In this document: positions 8,678 through 17,041 of the stretch, one piece after another
How positions within the stretch are numbered: position 1 is the first letter of the stretch
Layout of the letters: each line of letters starts with the position of its first letter
Source: an uncultured Alphaproteobacteria bacterium
GTDB taxonomy: Bacteria; Pseudomonadota; Alphaproteobacteria; Rickettsiales; UBA1997
Length of the DNA: 51,903 nucleotides
Assembly (NCBI GenBank): GCA_903937405.1
Contig: CAIZZE010000040.1
Span: 1 to 51,903 of the forward strand
Reading direction: 5' to 3'
Position numbers and translations under genes: made by a program
The notes under the pieces: model-generated
The model's input: the letters and a program-made list of their open reading frames with translations, nothing else
The model's database searches: none
Told to the model about the DNA's origin: nothing

Positions 8678-9228
8678 TATTTAGCTCCATCTTTATATTC
8701 TCTGGCCAATTCAGCGTAATTATCAGCTGAAATTTTAATGTAATCTTTTTCTGTTTGCGTCATATCACGAAAATATTTTGCCGGATTTCCAGCCCAGATT
8801 TGACCGCTTTTTATTATTTTCCCCGGAGTTAAAACTCCTCCCGCCGCGAGCATTCCATATTCTTCGATACGCGCTTGATCCATAACAATTGAACCCATTC
8901 CAATAAAAGCATTATCACTAATTATACAGGCGTGAACTATAGCATTGTGGCCGATTGTAACACCGTTTCCGATGATTACCGGAGCACCTTCAGCGCCAGT
9001 TTTATTTTGGGCGTGATGCGGACGAGTGCCGTGAAGAACGCAGTTATCTTGGATGTTAGTATTATCACCAATAGTGATTTTTGTAACGTCACCGCGCAAA
9101 ACACAACCATACCAAATTCCGGAGTTTTTGCCGATTGTTGTAGCACCAGAAATTATCGCGGTGTGGGCAACAAATGCTGTTGAATCAATGGTTGGAAGAA
9201 TATTGCGGTAAGGTAAAATGTTTTTCAT
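8677..9228 (-). CDS. Gamma-class carbonic anhydrase-like hexapeptide-repeat protein
   Basis: It is a left-handed parallel beta-helix protein of about 183 residues. Hexapeptide repeats run from IISGATTIGKNSGIWYGCVLRGD onward, with histidines in VLHGT and TIGHNAIVH at the positions that bind zinc in gamma carbonic anhydrases. The family (YrdA/PaaY/CaiE-like) includes active and inactive members. Start choice: the frame is open to ATG 9288, but the first 20 residues would be read from the palindromic repeat at 9276-9300. The ATG at 9228 gives the conserved start (MKNILPYRN...) and is preferred. The last base overlaps the ClC start region. Confidence 0.88.
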   Translation of the reverse strand: MKNILPYRNILPTIDSTAFVAHTAIISGATTIGKNSGIWYGCVLRGDVTKITIGDNTNIQDNCVLHGTRPHHAQNKTGAEGAPVIIGNGVTIGHNAIVHACIISDNAFIGMGSIVMDQARIEEYGMLAAGGVLTPGKIIKSGQIWAGNPAKYFRDMTQTEKDYIKISADNYAELAREYKDGAK

Positions 9229-9275
9229 AAATATTTTTATACAAATTAAATAGGAAATTGGGTGGAAGATCGATA

Positions 9276-9359
9276 GATCCTGAATCAAGTTCAGGATGAC
9301 GATATTGGTAGTATTAAGTCTAACAAAAACTCCGTCATCCTGAACTTGATTCAGGATCT
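9276..9359. repeat. Paired palindromic repeat (copy 2), inverted
   Basis: The two arms are 9276-9300 (GATCCTGAATCAAGTTCAGG plus ATGAC) and 9335-9359, its perfect reverse complement, separated by about 34 bases. Each arm is itself a near-palindrome, so the locus can fold into a long hairpin or two small ones. It lies between dgt and the carbonic-anhydrase-like gene, both on the minus strand. Confidence 0.85.
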
Positions 9360-9382
9360 ATCACTATCACCAACACAGTGTT

Positions 9383-10540
9383 CTAAACTAACTCCTCAAA
9401 CTCCTTAATCGCATAACGATCAGTCATTCCGGCGACATAATCCGAAACTAAAATCGCTAAAATTTTTTCATTATTTATTTTCGACGCCACCAATGCGCGC
9501 TCATCTGGCAAGCAACTTGGGCTTTCCATATAAAAATCAAACAAACCGCTAACAATTTTTTTAGCATTCGCCGTCATGCGATTTACAGTTGAATGGCGAT
9601 ACATATTTTGCATCAAAAATTTCTTCAAAGCCTGATGCGTTCTTTCCATTTCCGGCGAAAAATGGACTAAAAACTTTTTCGCATTGCGCACATTTTTTTC
9701 ACTTTGAATATTATTTTCAGCAAGGTTTTTTTGTGTCGTATCAATTACGTCCATAACCATCGCTAAAGTTAGATGTTTCTTGGCTTCACCAACCAAAAGT
9801 TCTCTTTTAATATCAGGATATTTTGCCAGAATATCTTGATAAATTTTACCAAGTAAAGGCAAAGTAAAAAGCTCTTCAACCTTGAATAGATCTGCGCGTA
9901 AGCCATCTTCAATATCATGATTATTATAAGCAATATCATCAGAAATTGCTGAGATTTGCGATTCAATCGACGGGAAATGTTTTAAATCCAAATCATGCTT
10001 TTCATTATATTCGCGAATATAGGCATGAATCTTTGATTCATCTGTGATCGGGCCATTATGTTTAACAACACCTTCCAACATTTCCCAGGAAAGATTTAAA
10101 CCTTCAAATTCAATGAAACGTGTTTCCAATTTTGTGATAATTTTCAACGTGTGAGAGTTGTGGGAAAAGCCGCCAAATTCTTGCATTTTTTCATTCAAAG
10201 CATCTTCGCCAGCGTGACCAAAAGGCGTGTGACCTAAATCATGGGCGAGCGAAACTATTTCGGCTAAATCCTTATTGGCTTTCAGAGCGCCGGCAATCCA
10301 GCGTGCGATTTGCGCAACTTCAAGTGAATGAGTTAAGCGAGTGCGATAATGATCACCTTCATGATTTACGAAAACTTGAGTTTTATATTGAAGGCGACGA
10401 AAGGCTGAAGCGTTGATAATGCGGTCGCGATCGCGGCCGAAAACGGAGCGATATTTTGAATCATCATAACTTTCTTGGTAAAGACGGCCGCGCGATTTAG
10501 TTTCATCAACGGCGAAAGATGCGAGTTCAAAATTTATCAT
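9383..10540 (-). CDS. dgt: Deoxyguanosinetriphosphate triphosphohydrolase-like protein
   Basis: This HD-domain dNTP triphosphohydrolase has 385 residues. Metal ligands are visible: H71 in RLTHSLEVAQIAR, the H100-D101 pair in LAHDLGHTPFGHAGEDAL, and further D/H residues such as SDDIAYNNHDIEDG. The enzyme removes triphosphate from dNTPs and may tune the dNTP pool. It matches the type-2 dGTPase-like group common in alphaproteobacteria. Its ATG overlaps the stop codon of a small membrane-peptide gene (ATGA arrangement), which implies translational coupling. Substrate preference cannot be read from sequence. Confidence 0.93.
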   Translation of the reverse strand: MINFELASFAVDETKSRGRLYQESYDDSKYRSVFGRDRDRIINASAFRRLQYKTQVFVNHEGDHYRTRLTHSLEVAQIARWIAGALKANKDLAEIVSLAHDLGHTPFGHAGEDALNEKMQEFGGFSHNSHTLKIITKLETRFIEFEGLNLSWEMLEGVVKHNGPITDESKIHAYIREYNEKHDLDLKHFPSIESQISAISDDIAYNNHDIEDGLRADLFKVEELFTLPLLGKIYQDILAKYPDIKRELLVGEAKKHLTLAMVMDVIDTTQKNLAENNIQSEKNVRNAKKFLVHFSPEMERTHQALKKFLMQNMYRHSTVNRMTANAKKIVSGLFDFYMESPSCLPDERALVASKINNEKILAILVSDYVAGMTDRYAIKEFEELV

Positions 10541-10695
10541 TTTAGAAACTTGATTAAAGTTAAAATTATAAAAATTACTCCCAAAGTCAGAAGCACGATG
10601 AACATCGCGATGGTTGTTGCTTTGGCCATGATAAAAGATTTATCAGGGATTTCGGCGGCAATTTTTTCTGGCGATTTTTCTTCGGCTTCATTCAT
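10537..10695 (-). CDS. Small single-pass membrane peptide coupled to dgt
   Basis: This 52-residue ORF starts MNEAEEKSPEKIAAEIPDKS, then carries one hydrophobic stretch of about 22 residues (MFIVLLTLGVIFIILTLIKF) and ends in LK. Its stop overlaps the dgt start in an ATGA tetranucleotide, and its start lies 3 bases after the stop of the upstream alpha/beta hydrolase, so it sits inside a tight operon. This spacing, and an acidic tail before a single membrane helix, argue it is real. I do not recognise the family. Confidence 0.6.
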   Translation of the reverse strand: MNEAEEKSPEKIAAEIPDKSFIMAKATTIAMFIVLLTLGVIFIILTLIKFLK

Positions 10696-10698
10696 TGC

Positions 10699-11787
10699 CT
10701 AATTCCGTAAAAAATATTTTTCCATACTGTTAGGCTCGCTTTTGACAATGAACAATCTCTTTTCTGCCTCAATGCCAATCAGTGTTTGAAACACGTCATT
10801 TAAAATCGGGCGCGAAGAATAATATCCATGTCCCAAACCTAAAGCTGGATCATCGACCAAACTCACGTTAATAGTATCAAAGTCATCAGAAAAAATACAG
10901 GCACCGAGTCTTTCGTTTTTATTGAAAGTTTTTGAAGCAATCATCGCTTTATCATTGCTTGAGCAATAAAGAGTTGTGTGATTGCTAATTTTATTAATGT
11001 TTTTGGCAAAAGTTTTAAATTCTGCCGCATCAAAATCGGGCGCATTTAGAATTAACTGCTTGATGTAAATTCGTGATTGCGCTTCACCTAATTGTTTCAG
11101 GGCCGGAAGCACAACTTGATGTCCCATTGAATGAACTACTAAATTAATTTTTATATTATTATCCGCCAAATCACGCATGAAATTTTTGAAAAGCCCAATT
11201 GAATTTTTGGCGTTAGATAAATTATTTTCATAAGTTCGATTCAACATTTTTTCTTCGAAAAAACCTTCTCCCGAACCAGCTGGCCAAGTGAATAAAACGA
11301 TTGGACCTTGATATTTTAAATCGTAAGCAATTTGCGACGCCCGCAAAACCGCTTCCTGATATTTTACATTAAAACCATGTACAAAAACCAAAGGCGTGCG
11401 GTTAGATGATTTTAGAACATTAATTAAATCAGATTCTTGCAAAGATTTGGCTTCCAAAATTTTAAAATATTCATGCGAAGATTGGCGACCATCTTTGGCA
11501 AGTGGAATTTGTCCGATAGCGTGATTTTTAGGAACGCTGATTTGGCAAAGTCCAAATTGTAATTTGCCTTCATTAGCCACGCCGAATTGATCTTCATTAC
11601 AAGTAAAACTGCTATTTTTAGATTTACGGTTTGTAACAACCAAAACATCAACGATTTTGGTTTGGTTGAAACCATCTTGAAAATATCCGCTCCAAGCTTG
11701 TTTTAAGCTGGCTTGCATTTTTTCTTCCGAAGTGGCGCAGGAAGTTAGAAGTAAAAGAGTTAGAACAGTTGCGTAGATTTTTTTCAT
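10699..11787 (-). CDS. Alpha/beta-hydrolase lipoprotein (DUF900-type)
   Basis: This 362-residue protein has a lipoprotein signal (LLLLTSC, Cys17), so it is probably anchored in the cell envelope. The alpha/beta-hydrolase core shows VFVHGFN (135-141), the oxyanion strand-turn, TWPAGSG (167-173), and a nucleophile elbow HSMG (219-222, Ser220). NAPDFD in the later part probably carries the acid. This arrangement matches the DUF900 hydrolases. The substrate is unknown; esterase or lipase activity is an inference. It lies between kbl and the small membrane peptide on the same strand. Confidence 0.8.
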   Translation of the reverse strand: MKKIYATVLTLLLLTSCATSEEKMQASLKQAWSGYFQDGFNQTKIVDVLVVTNRKSKNSSFTCNEDQFGVANEGKLQFGLCQISVPKNHAIGQIPLAKDGRQSSHEYFKILEAKSLQESDLINVLKSSNRTPLVFVHGFNVKYQEAVLRASQIAYDLKYQGPIVLFTWPAGSGEGFFEEKMLNRTYENNLSNAKNSIGLFKNFMRDLADNNIKINLVVHSMGHQVVLPALKQLGEAQSRIYIKQLILNAPDFDAAEFKTFAKNINKISNHTTLYCSSNDKAMIASKTFNKNERLGACIFSDDFDTINVSLVDDPALGLGHGYYSSRPILNDVFQTLIGIEAEKRLFIVKSEPNSMEKYFLRN

Positions 11788-11834
11788 TATTTTCTTACTT
11801 AATTAAATTCTTATTTTGGTTTTTTTACAGTTCG

Positions 11835-13043
11835 TTAAATCACTCCCAGTTTTTTTCCAACTTTTATAAATGCCGCAATCGCTTTATCCAAATGTTCACG
11901 ATCATGAGCTGCAGAAATCTGTACGCGAATTCGTGCTTCATTTTTTGGAACTACCGGAAATGAAAATGCCACAACATAAATTGATTCTTCTTCAACCATC
12001 ATCTTAGCAAATTTACTCGCCAGAATTGCATCGCCCAGCATTACTGGCACAACAGGATGAACCGCATTTTTATCGCGCACATTAAAACCTGCGTCAACCA
12101 TTTTTTCTCGGAAATAAATTGTATTATCCGCCAATTTTTTAATCAGAGTTTTTGATTTTGAAATCATATCCAAAATCTCAATTCCGGTTGCTGCAACCAT
12201 CGGCAAAATATTATTAGAAAAAAGATATGGGCGCGCTTTGTTGCGTAATTTTTCAATCACTTCTTTTTTGGAAGCGATAAATCCACCCCCTGATCCACCC
12301 AAAGCTTTGCCAATTGTGCTGGTTAAAATATCAACGCGACCTTCAACGCCGCAATATTCCAAAGTTCCACGACCATTTTCACCGATTAATCCTGTCGCGT
12401 GACAATCGTCAACTAAAACCAACGCATCATATTTTTCAGCCAAGTCGCAGATTTCTTTTAATTTAGCAATGTCGCCATCCATTGAAAACACGCCGTCAGT
12501 TACAACAACTCGAGTTTTATTTTTTTGTGCTTCTTGTAATTTTTTTTCCAAATCACTTAAATCATCAAACTTGTAAAAAAAGCGCTCAGCCTTGGAAAGC
12601 CTGATTCCATCAATCAAACTAGCATGGTTTAAATCGGCAGAAATTATCGCATCTTCAGCATCAAAAAGTGCTGCAAAAACTGCGCCATTGGCGGCAAAAC
12701 ATGAGGAAAAAGTAATTACATCTTCAAAACCTAAAAATTCTGCCAGCTTTTTTTCAAATTCTTTATGTAGATCAAGAGTACCGCAAATAAAGCGCACTGA
12801 AGCGGTTCCAAGACCATATTCATCAAGAGATTTTTTAGCAACTTCAACCAAATTTTTATTATTTGCCAAACCCAAATAATTATTGGCGCAAAAATTAATA
12901 ACGTGTTTTTTTAAACCTTGATGAAAAATTTCGATGTCAGCCGATTGGGATGTGACAATTTCATATTCATTTTTATAGAGACCATTTTTTTTCAGGTCAT
13001 CGATTTCAGCTTGAATAGTAGTTAAGAATGTTTCTTTAATCAT
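11835..13043 (-). CDS. kbl: Glycine C-acetyltransferase (2-amino-3-ketobutyrate CoA ligase)
   Basis: It is a PLP-dependent alpha-oxoamine synthase of 402 residues. VDDCHATGLIGENGRG (211-226) and the PLP lysine in TSTIGKALGGSGGG (Lys246) are present, as are N-terminal CANNYLGLA and SVRFICGTLDLH. It cleaves 2-amino-3-oxobutyrate with CoA to glycine and acetyl-CoA, the second step of threonine breakdown. The close relatives BioF and 5-aminolevulinate synthase share these motifs. Overall length and the RFICGT..LH pattern fit Kbl best. No threonine dehydrogenase (tdh) gene is adjacent. Transcription diverges from the bufferin-like operon. Confidence 0.88.
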   Translation of the reverse strand: MIKETFLTTIQAEIDDLKKNGLYKNEYEIVTSQSADIEIFHQGLKKHVINFCANNYLGLANNKNLVEVAKKSLDEYGLGTASVRFICGTLDLHKEFEKKLAEFLGFEDVITFSSCFAANGAVFAALFDAEDAIISADLNHASLIDGIRLSKAERFFYKFDDLSDLEKKLQEAQKNKTRVVVTDGVFSMDGDIAKLKEICDLAEKYDALVLVDDCHATGLIGENGRGTLEYCGVEGRVDILTSTIGKALGGSGGGFIASKKEVIEKLRNKARPYLFSNNILPMVAATGIEILDMISKSKTLIKKLADNTIYFREKMVDAGFNVRDKNAVHPVVPVMLGDAILASKFAKMMVEEESIYVVAFSFPVVPKNEARIRVQISAAHDREHLDKAIAAFIKVGKKLGVI

Positions 13044-13109
13044 GTTGCTTAAAAATTATTTTAGATTTGGGACAGAATTACTTTTCAGATTAAAATTTTT
13101 GACCAGCAA

Positions 13110-13121
13110 TTGACAAGTCAA
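13110..13121. promoter_or_regulatory. Small inverted repeat upstream of the bufferin-like operon
   Basis: TTGACAAGTCAA is a dyad with 5-base arms and a 2-base centre. It includes a consensus -35 hexamer (TTGACA), but no convincing -10 follows at 16-18 bases (TAGTTT at 13132 is the best). It could be an operator or part of a promoter for the plus-strand operon, whose first ATG is at 13205 with AGG at 13194-13196 as a weak ribosome site. Confidence 0.25.
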
Positions 13122-13204
13122 AATTGATAAATAGTTTCCGGGCCGATTTACACTGCCAAAAGTCCATTTTTCTTTTTCGTTACAATCTAATTTAGGTAAA
13201 ATCT

Positions 13205-13483
13205 ATGAACAAAAAATTCTTACAATCTGTTGTTGTTGGTATCGCGGGCTTAACTCTTGCTGCTTCTTGCTCAAGCCATTCTAAAACAGAATCTAACACT
13301 TGCGGTGCAAAAAACGGTTGTGCAGCTAAAAAAGACGAAGCTAACAAATGTTCTTCTAAAAAAAATGAAGTAACTAAAGAAGAAACTAAAACAGTTAAAA
13401 AATCTAAAAAAGCTAAAAAAGCTAAAGTTGTAAAATCAACTGAAACTACTACTGAAACTAAGACTGAAGAAAAATCTAACTAG
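13205..13483 (+). CDS. Bufferin-like precursor peptide (four Cys, Lys-rich tail)
   Basis: This 92-residue protein has an N-terminal signal peptide (VVVGIAGLTLAASC). There are four cysteines, at 22, 33, 39 and 49, in short Gly/Lys contexts (TCGAKNGCAAKK, ANKCSSKK). The second half is a low-complexity tail alternating Lys-rich and Thr/Glu-rich runs. Directly downstream, 9 bases away, is a DUF692/MNIO enzyme and then a DUF2063 protein. That three-gene order (BufA-BufB-BufC) defines bufferins, exported RiPPs whose core cysteines become thiooxazoles and bind copper. It is not a DUF2282 (BufA1) sequence, and no EGKCG motif (BufA2) is seen, so it may be a divergent precursor class. Cys22 might instead be a lipobox cysteine (AASC), leaving three core cysteines. 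Confidence 0.7.
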   Translation: MNKKFLQSVVVGIAGLTLAASCSSHSKTESNTCGAKNGCAAKKDEANKCSSKKNEVTKEETKTVKKSKKAKKAKVVKSTETTTETKTEEKSN

Positions 13484-13492
13484 TTTTTAGTT

Positions 13493-14368
13493 ATGTTTTT
13501 ACACAAGTCTTCAATCCCGGCGAATATCGCTGGGATTGGGCTTCGATCCCCCCACATTTCCCACATCCTCAAAAACTCCAAAAAAATCTCAAAAAAAATT
13601 GGCTGGTTTGAAATTCATTCGGAAAATTATTACGCCTTAGAAAGTGGCGCATTTCAAAATTTATTAGAAATCAGAAAAGATTTTCCTATCAGCTTACATT
13701 CTGTCGGCAATTCACTTGGATCAGCTTCAAGCCTTGATCTTTCTCATTTACAAAAATTAAAAAACCTAGTTGAAAAAATTGATCCATTTCTAATTTCTGA
13801 TCATATTTCCTGGGGCAGAATTAATAAAAATCATTTAAATGATTTATTACCTTTACCCTACAACAAAGAGGCTTTGAAAGCAATTTGCAGAAATATTTCG
13901 CAGATGCAGGATTTTTTGAAACGCGAAATTATAATTGAAAATCCTTCTGCTTATTTAGCTTTTAAAGAACAAGAAATGGATGAAGCAGAATTTATAAATG
14001 CCGTAACTAAAAAAACTGGCTGTGGCTTGCTCTTGGATGTGAATAATATTTTTGTAAGCTCGCAAAACTGCGCGCAGTTTGACCCAAAAGCCTATTTAAA
14101 AAAGTTGGATAAAAAAATTGTTAAAGAAATTCATTTAGCCGGACATTTTAAATCAAAGATTTTAGACGGTAAAAAATATAAAAAAATTCTGATTGATACG
14201 CATAATGATTTGGTTTGCGATGAAGTTTGGGAAATTTATAAAATGGCAGCGCAAGAATTCAAAAAAGTACCATTTCTAATTGAATGGGATCAGGATTTCC
14301 CGGAGTTTGAGGTGTTGCTTGCTGAAGCAAAAAAAGCTGAACTAATCTTGAAGAAAATTAAGATATGA
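13493..14368 (+). CDS. bufB: DUF692/MNIO-family multinuclear iron oxygenase, BufB-type
   Basis: This 291-residue TIM-barrel protein is of the DUF692 family, whose members use two or three iron ions to convert peptide cysteines into oxazolone or thiooxazole groups. Conserved blocks and likely iron ligands: GIGLRSPH (14-21), FEIHSENYY (39-47), SLHSVGNSLGS (67-77), ISDHISW (101-107), NDLLPLPYN (116-124), IIENPSAYL (147-155), GLLLDVNNIFVS (178-189), EIHLAGH (212-218), IDTHNDLVCDEVW (234-246) and IEWDQDFP (263-270). All expected His/Asp/Glu/Asn positions appear present. The next gene overlaps its end by 4 bases. The substrate is inferred to be the small Cys peptide just upstream. Confidence 0.9.
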   Translation: MFLHKSSIPANIAGIGLRSPHISHILKNSKKISKKIGWFEIHSENYYALESGAFQNLLEIRKDFPISLHSVGNSLGSASSLDLSHLQKLKNLVEKIDPFLISDHISWGRINKNHLNDLLPLPYNKEALKAICRNISQMQDFLKREIIIENPSAYLAFKEQEMDEAEFINAVTKKTGCGLLLDVNNIFVSSQNCAQFDPKAYLKKLDKKIVKEIHLAGHFKSKILDGKKYKKILIDTHNDLVCDEVWEIYKMAAQEFKKVPFLIEWDQDFPEFEVLLAEAKKAELILKKIKI

Positions 14369-15084
14369 ATTTAAAAGATTTACAAAAAAACTTTGCAAAT
14401 CACATTTTCACCAAATCTGATAAAAAAATCCTGTCGCAAGTTTCTCATTCAACACATGAAGCCTTGGAAAGGCTAAACATCTATCGCAACAATATTTTAG
14501 GAAATTTTGAATCAGTTTTAAATTCTATTTTTCCCATTACCAAAAAAATTCTCGGTGCCGAAAAATTTGAAGAATTATCTCAAAAATATTACCGCAAATT
14601 CCCCTCAAAAAGTGGCGATTTAAATGAATATGGAAAAGATTTTCCTGAATTCTTAAAAAATCAGAAGCCTTTATATTTAAAGGATTTATCTCAATTAGAA
14701 CTTCTGTATCATCAAGCTTTTTTTGTTAAAAAAACTAAAGAATTTGATTTAAAATCTTTTAAAAAAATTCTGCCGGAAAATTTAGAAAATATTATTTTTA
14801 TTCTTGATCCGGCGGCAAGTTTATTCGCTTCAAAATTTGCAATTTTTTCAATCTGGAAAAGTGAAAAGAAAATAAAAAACTACGCTAAATCTCAATCAAT
14901 GCTGATTTGTGCCGATAAAATCCTGAAACTAAATGAAGAGGAATTTCTGTTCTTAACTGAAATTAAGAAACGAAAAAAACTTTATGAAATTTACAAAACA
15001 CTTTGTGAAAAAAACAAAAAAACAAACATCGGAAAATTAATTAACCACTTCATCACGAATGACGTAATTACTAATTGGAACTAG
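14365..15084 (+). CDS. bufC: DUF2063 putative DNA-binding/partner protein, BufC-type
   Basis: This 239-residue protein has the DUF2063 N-terminal domain: LQKNFANHIF, then ERLNIYRNNILGNFESVLNSIFP, KILGAEKFEELSQKYYRKFPSKSGDLNEYG and PLYLKDLSQLELLYHQAFF. Despite the old name (putative DNA-binding), BufC-type proteins act with MNIO enzymes, probably presenting the precursor peptide. The ATG overlaps the bufB stop by 4 bases (ATGA), implying translational coupling. Its 3' end overlaps the convergent membrane-protein gene by 14 bases. Confidence 0.85.
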   Translation: MNLKDLQKNFANHIFTKSDKKILSQVSHSTHEALERLNIYRNNILGNFESVLNSIFPITKKILGAEKFEELSQKYYRKFPSKSGDLNEYGKDFPEFLKNQKPLYLKDLSQLELLYHQAFFVKKTKEFDLKSFKKILPENLENIIFILDPAASLFASKFAIFSIWKSEKKIKNYAKSQSMLICADKILKLNEEEFLFLTEIKKRKKLYEIYKTLCEKNKKTNIGKLINHFITNDVITNWN

Positions 15085-15943
15085 CTCGTTTTTCCATTAT
15101 CCATTTTATATAAATTCCGCAAACAATAATTCCGAGAAACAAAAATATAAATATCAGATTAGATCTTCTAAACTCACGCCAGAAGTCTTTTGAATCATAT
15201 CCGGTCCAGATAATATAAGGATATTTCGGATCCATTTCTTTTTCAAAAATATAATTTTCATTCTCGATTGAACCTGGAGCATCATAAAAAATTTTTCCCA
15301 CATATTTTTCTTGATCAACCGAGCCCAAAACAAATTTATCATCGCGTTTATCAATAACCAAAAAACGGGTATTTTCACCAATGCGCGCTTCCACATTATT
15401 CATTAATTTTTTAATATTAATTCCGGCAGCTACTGTGCCAGCACGTGGATATTTTTTAGTATCAATCTGCACTCCGACCGGAATTACATAAACAGCACTT
15501 GGAATTCCTATCGCCACTTCTGAAAAAAGCATCACCCACAATTCGTTAGAACGATGAGAGTAACTTCTTTTTTCTGCAATATGCGGCGCGTCATCTTTTC
15601 TGATGCCAAGAACTGTGTTTACGGTTTGGTATCCACTAGAATTAACCCAGTCAAACAAGCTCCAAGAATAAATATTTTTAACCGGATTAATCGGAGTTTT
15701 TTCAAGAATATTGTGAATAACTTGCAAATCGAGATCTGGAGTTTTTTCAGCAATTTCTTCACCAATTTGCATCAGAGTTTTCTCGGTTTGGTCAAAATTT
15801 TCTTTTAGAATAATATTGATCTTTTTAGCGCTATCAGAGGCTTCAAGATGTTTTTTATTAAGCAGAGTGTAGTATTTTATTGGGAAAAAAATGCTGGTTA
15901 ATGCAATAAAAATAATAGTAAAATTTTTGGTGTAGGCGTTCAT
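15071..15943 (-). CDS. Membrane protein with extracytoplasmic Cache-like domain
   Basis: It has 290 residues and two membrane helices, near the N-terminus (about 9-25) and near the C-terminus (about 263-282, LIFIFLFLGIIVCGIYI), framing a periplasmic region of about 235 residues. The topology, and a passage like SLFDWVNSSGYQTVNTVLGI with SEVAIGIPSAVYVIPVGVQI, resemble dCache/PAS-like sensor domains, but no kinase or cyclase output domain follows. It could be a stand-alone ligand-binding sensor or a truncated receptor. It is convergent with bufC and overlaps it by 14 bases. I cannot assign a ligand. Confidence 0.55.
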   Translation of the reverse strand: MNAYTKNFTIIFIALTSIFFPIKYYTLLNKKHLEASDSAKKINIILKENFDQTEKTLMQIGEEIAEKTPDLDLQVIHNILEKTPINPVKNIYSWSLFDWVNSSGYQTVNTVLGIRKDDAPHIAEKRSYSHRSNELWVMLFSEVAIGIPSAVYVIPVGVQIDTKKYPRAGTVAAGINIKKLMNNVEARIGENTRFLVIDKRDDKFVLGSVDQEKYVGKIFYDAPGSIENENYIFEKEMDPKYPYIIWTGYDSKDFWREFRRSNLIFIFLFLGIIVCGIYIKWIMEKRASSN

Positions 15944-16084
15944 AATGGTGTAAAAATAAATTAAAACTTTGATAAGTTTGAATTATTATTAAATCCCTCT
16001 CTATTTTTATAAAGATTCGCAAAGCAAGATTAAAAATAATTCCGGCAATGTCTCAAAAAAACCCAAATTTTTAACTGAAATCCC

Positions 16085-17041
16085 ATGAAAGAATTTCAAC
16101 TTATTGAAAAGTTTTTTAAACCATTAACAAACTCCAATAAAGCTGCGCAAGGTTTGATTGATGATGTGGCAAAAATTTCTCTTAAGAAAAATGAAGAATT
16201 AGTTTTAAGCAAAGATCTATTTATTGAAGATGTGCATTTTCTGGCTAAAGACGGCGCTTTTAAAATCGCTTCCAAACTTTTGCGCACCAATATTTCTGAC
16301 TTAGCCTCCGCCGGCGCAACCCCGCTTTATTACATGCTTGGCTTTTCAAAAAATGAAAGCGTCGATGAAAAATTTGTTAAAGAATTTTCCCGCGGATTGA
16401 AATCGGTTCAAGATGAATTCGGACTTTGCTTGATTGGTGGCGATACTGCAAAATCAGAAAAATTAATTTTTTCAGTTACGGTTTTTGGCAGCGTTAAGAA
16501 AAATAAAACAATGTCACGAAATGATGCCAAAATTGGTGATCTTATTTTTGTTTCCGGAACAATTGGCGATGCATTTTTGGGTTTAAATAAAAGCGAAAAT
16601 ATTTTTTTAAAAAATCGTCATTTTTTTCCGACAGCTAGAATTGAGTTAGGAAAAAAATTGCTTGAAAAAAATCTTTCAAAATGCGCAATTGATGTTTCAG
16701 ATGGTCTGCTTTCTGATTTGCGCCACATTTGCGAAGCATCTAAACTTGCTGCAGAAATTAATCTAAATCAAATTCCTATTTCTGCGCCGGCGAAAAAATT
16801 TCTGGTAAAAAATTCGGCAATAACAATTCTCGATTTAATTTCTGGGGGCGATGATTATGAATTAATTTTTAGTTCTAATCCCAAAAATCGTAAAAAAATT
16901 CTACAATTATCAAAAGATTTGAATCTTGATATTAGCTGCATTGGCGAGTTTAAAAAGCCAGAGAGCAAAAAATTTTCAATCACGCTTTTTGATGAAAAAA
17001 ATCAAAAAATAAAAATCAAAAAATTCGGCTATGAGCATTAA
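16085..17041 (+). CDS. thiL: Thiamine-monophosphate kinase
   Basis: It phosphorylates thiamine monophosphate to the cofactor thiamine diphosphate in the cytoplasm. The 318 residues fit the PurM/ThiL fold. Visible motifs: DDVAKI (26-31), LSKDLFIEDVHF (41-52), TNISDLASAGATP (68-80, metal and ATP site), GGDTAKS and IDVSDGLLSDLRHICEAS. SGGDDYELIF near the C-terminus is characteristic of ThiL. The next gene starts 11 bases before this one ends. Dxs in this window is a thiamine-diphosphate enzyme and would use the product. Confidence 0.94.
   Translation: MKEFQLIEKFFKPLTNSNKAAQGLIDDVAKISLKKNEELVLSKDLFIEDVHFLAKDGAFKIASKLLRTNISDLASAGATPLYYMLGFSKNESVDEKFVKEFSRGLKSVQDEFGLCLIGGDTAKSEKLIFSVTVFGSVKKNKTMSRNDAKIGDLIFVSGTIGDAFLGLNKSENIFLKNRHFFPTARIELGKKLLEKNLSKCAIDVSDGLLSDLRHICEASKLAAEINLNQIPISAPAKKFLVKNSAITILDLISGGDDYELIFSSNPKNRKKILQLSKDLNLDISCIGEFKKPESKKFSITLFDEKNQKIKIKKFGYEH

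Noticed and set aside
9229-9288. N-terminal extension of the carbonic-anhydrase-like protein from ATG 9288
   Set aside because: The extra residues are coded partly by the palindromic repeat and do not belong to the fold; the ATG at 9228 gives the conserved start.
13110-13138. A complete sigma-70 promoter at TTGACA before the bufferin-like operon
   Set aside because: The -35 is perfect, but no acceptable -10 lies at 16-18 bases; only the dyad is recorded, at low confidence.
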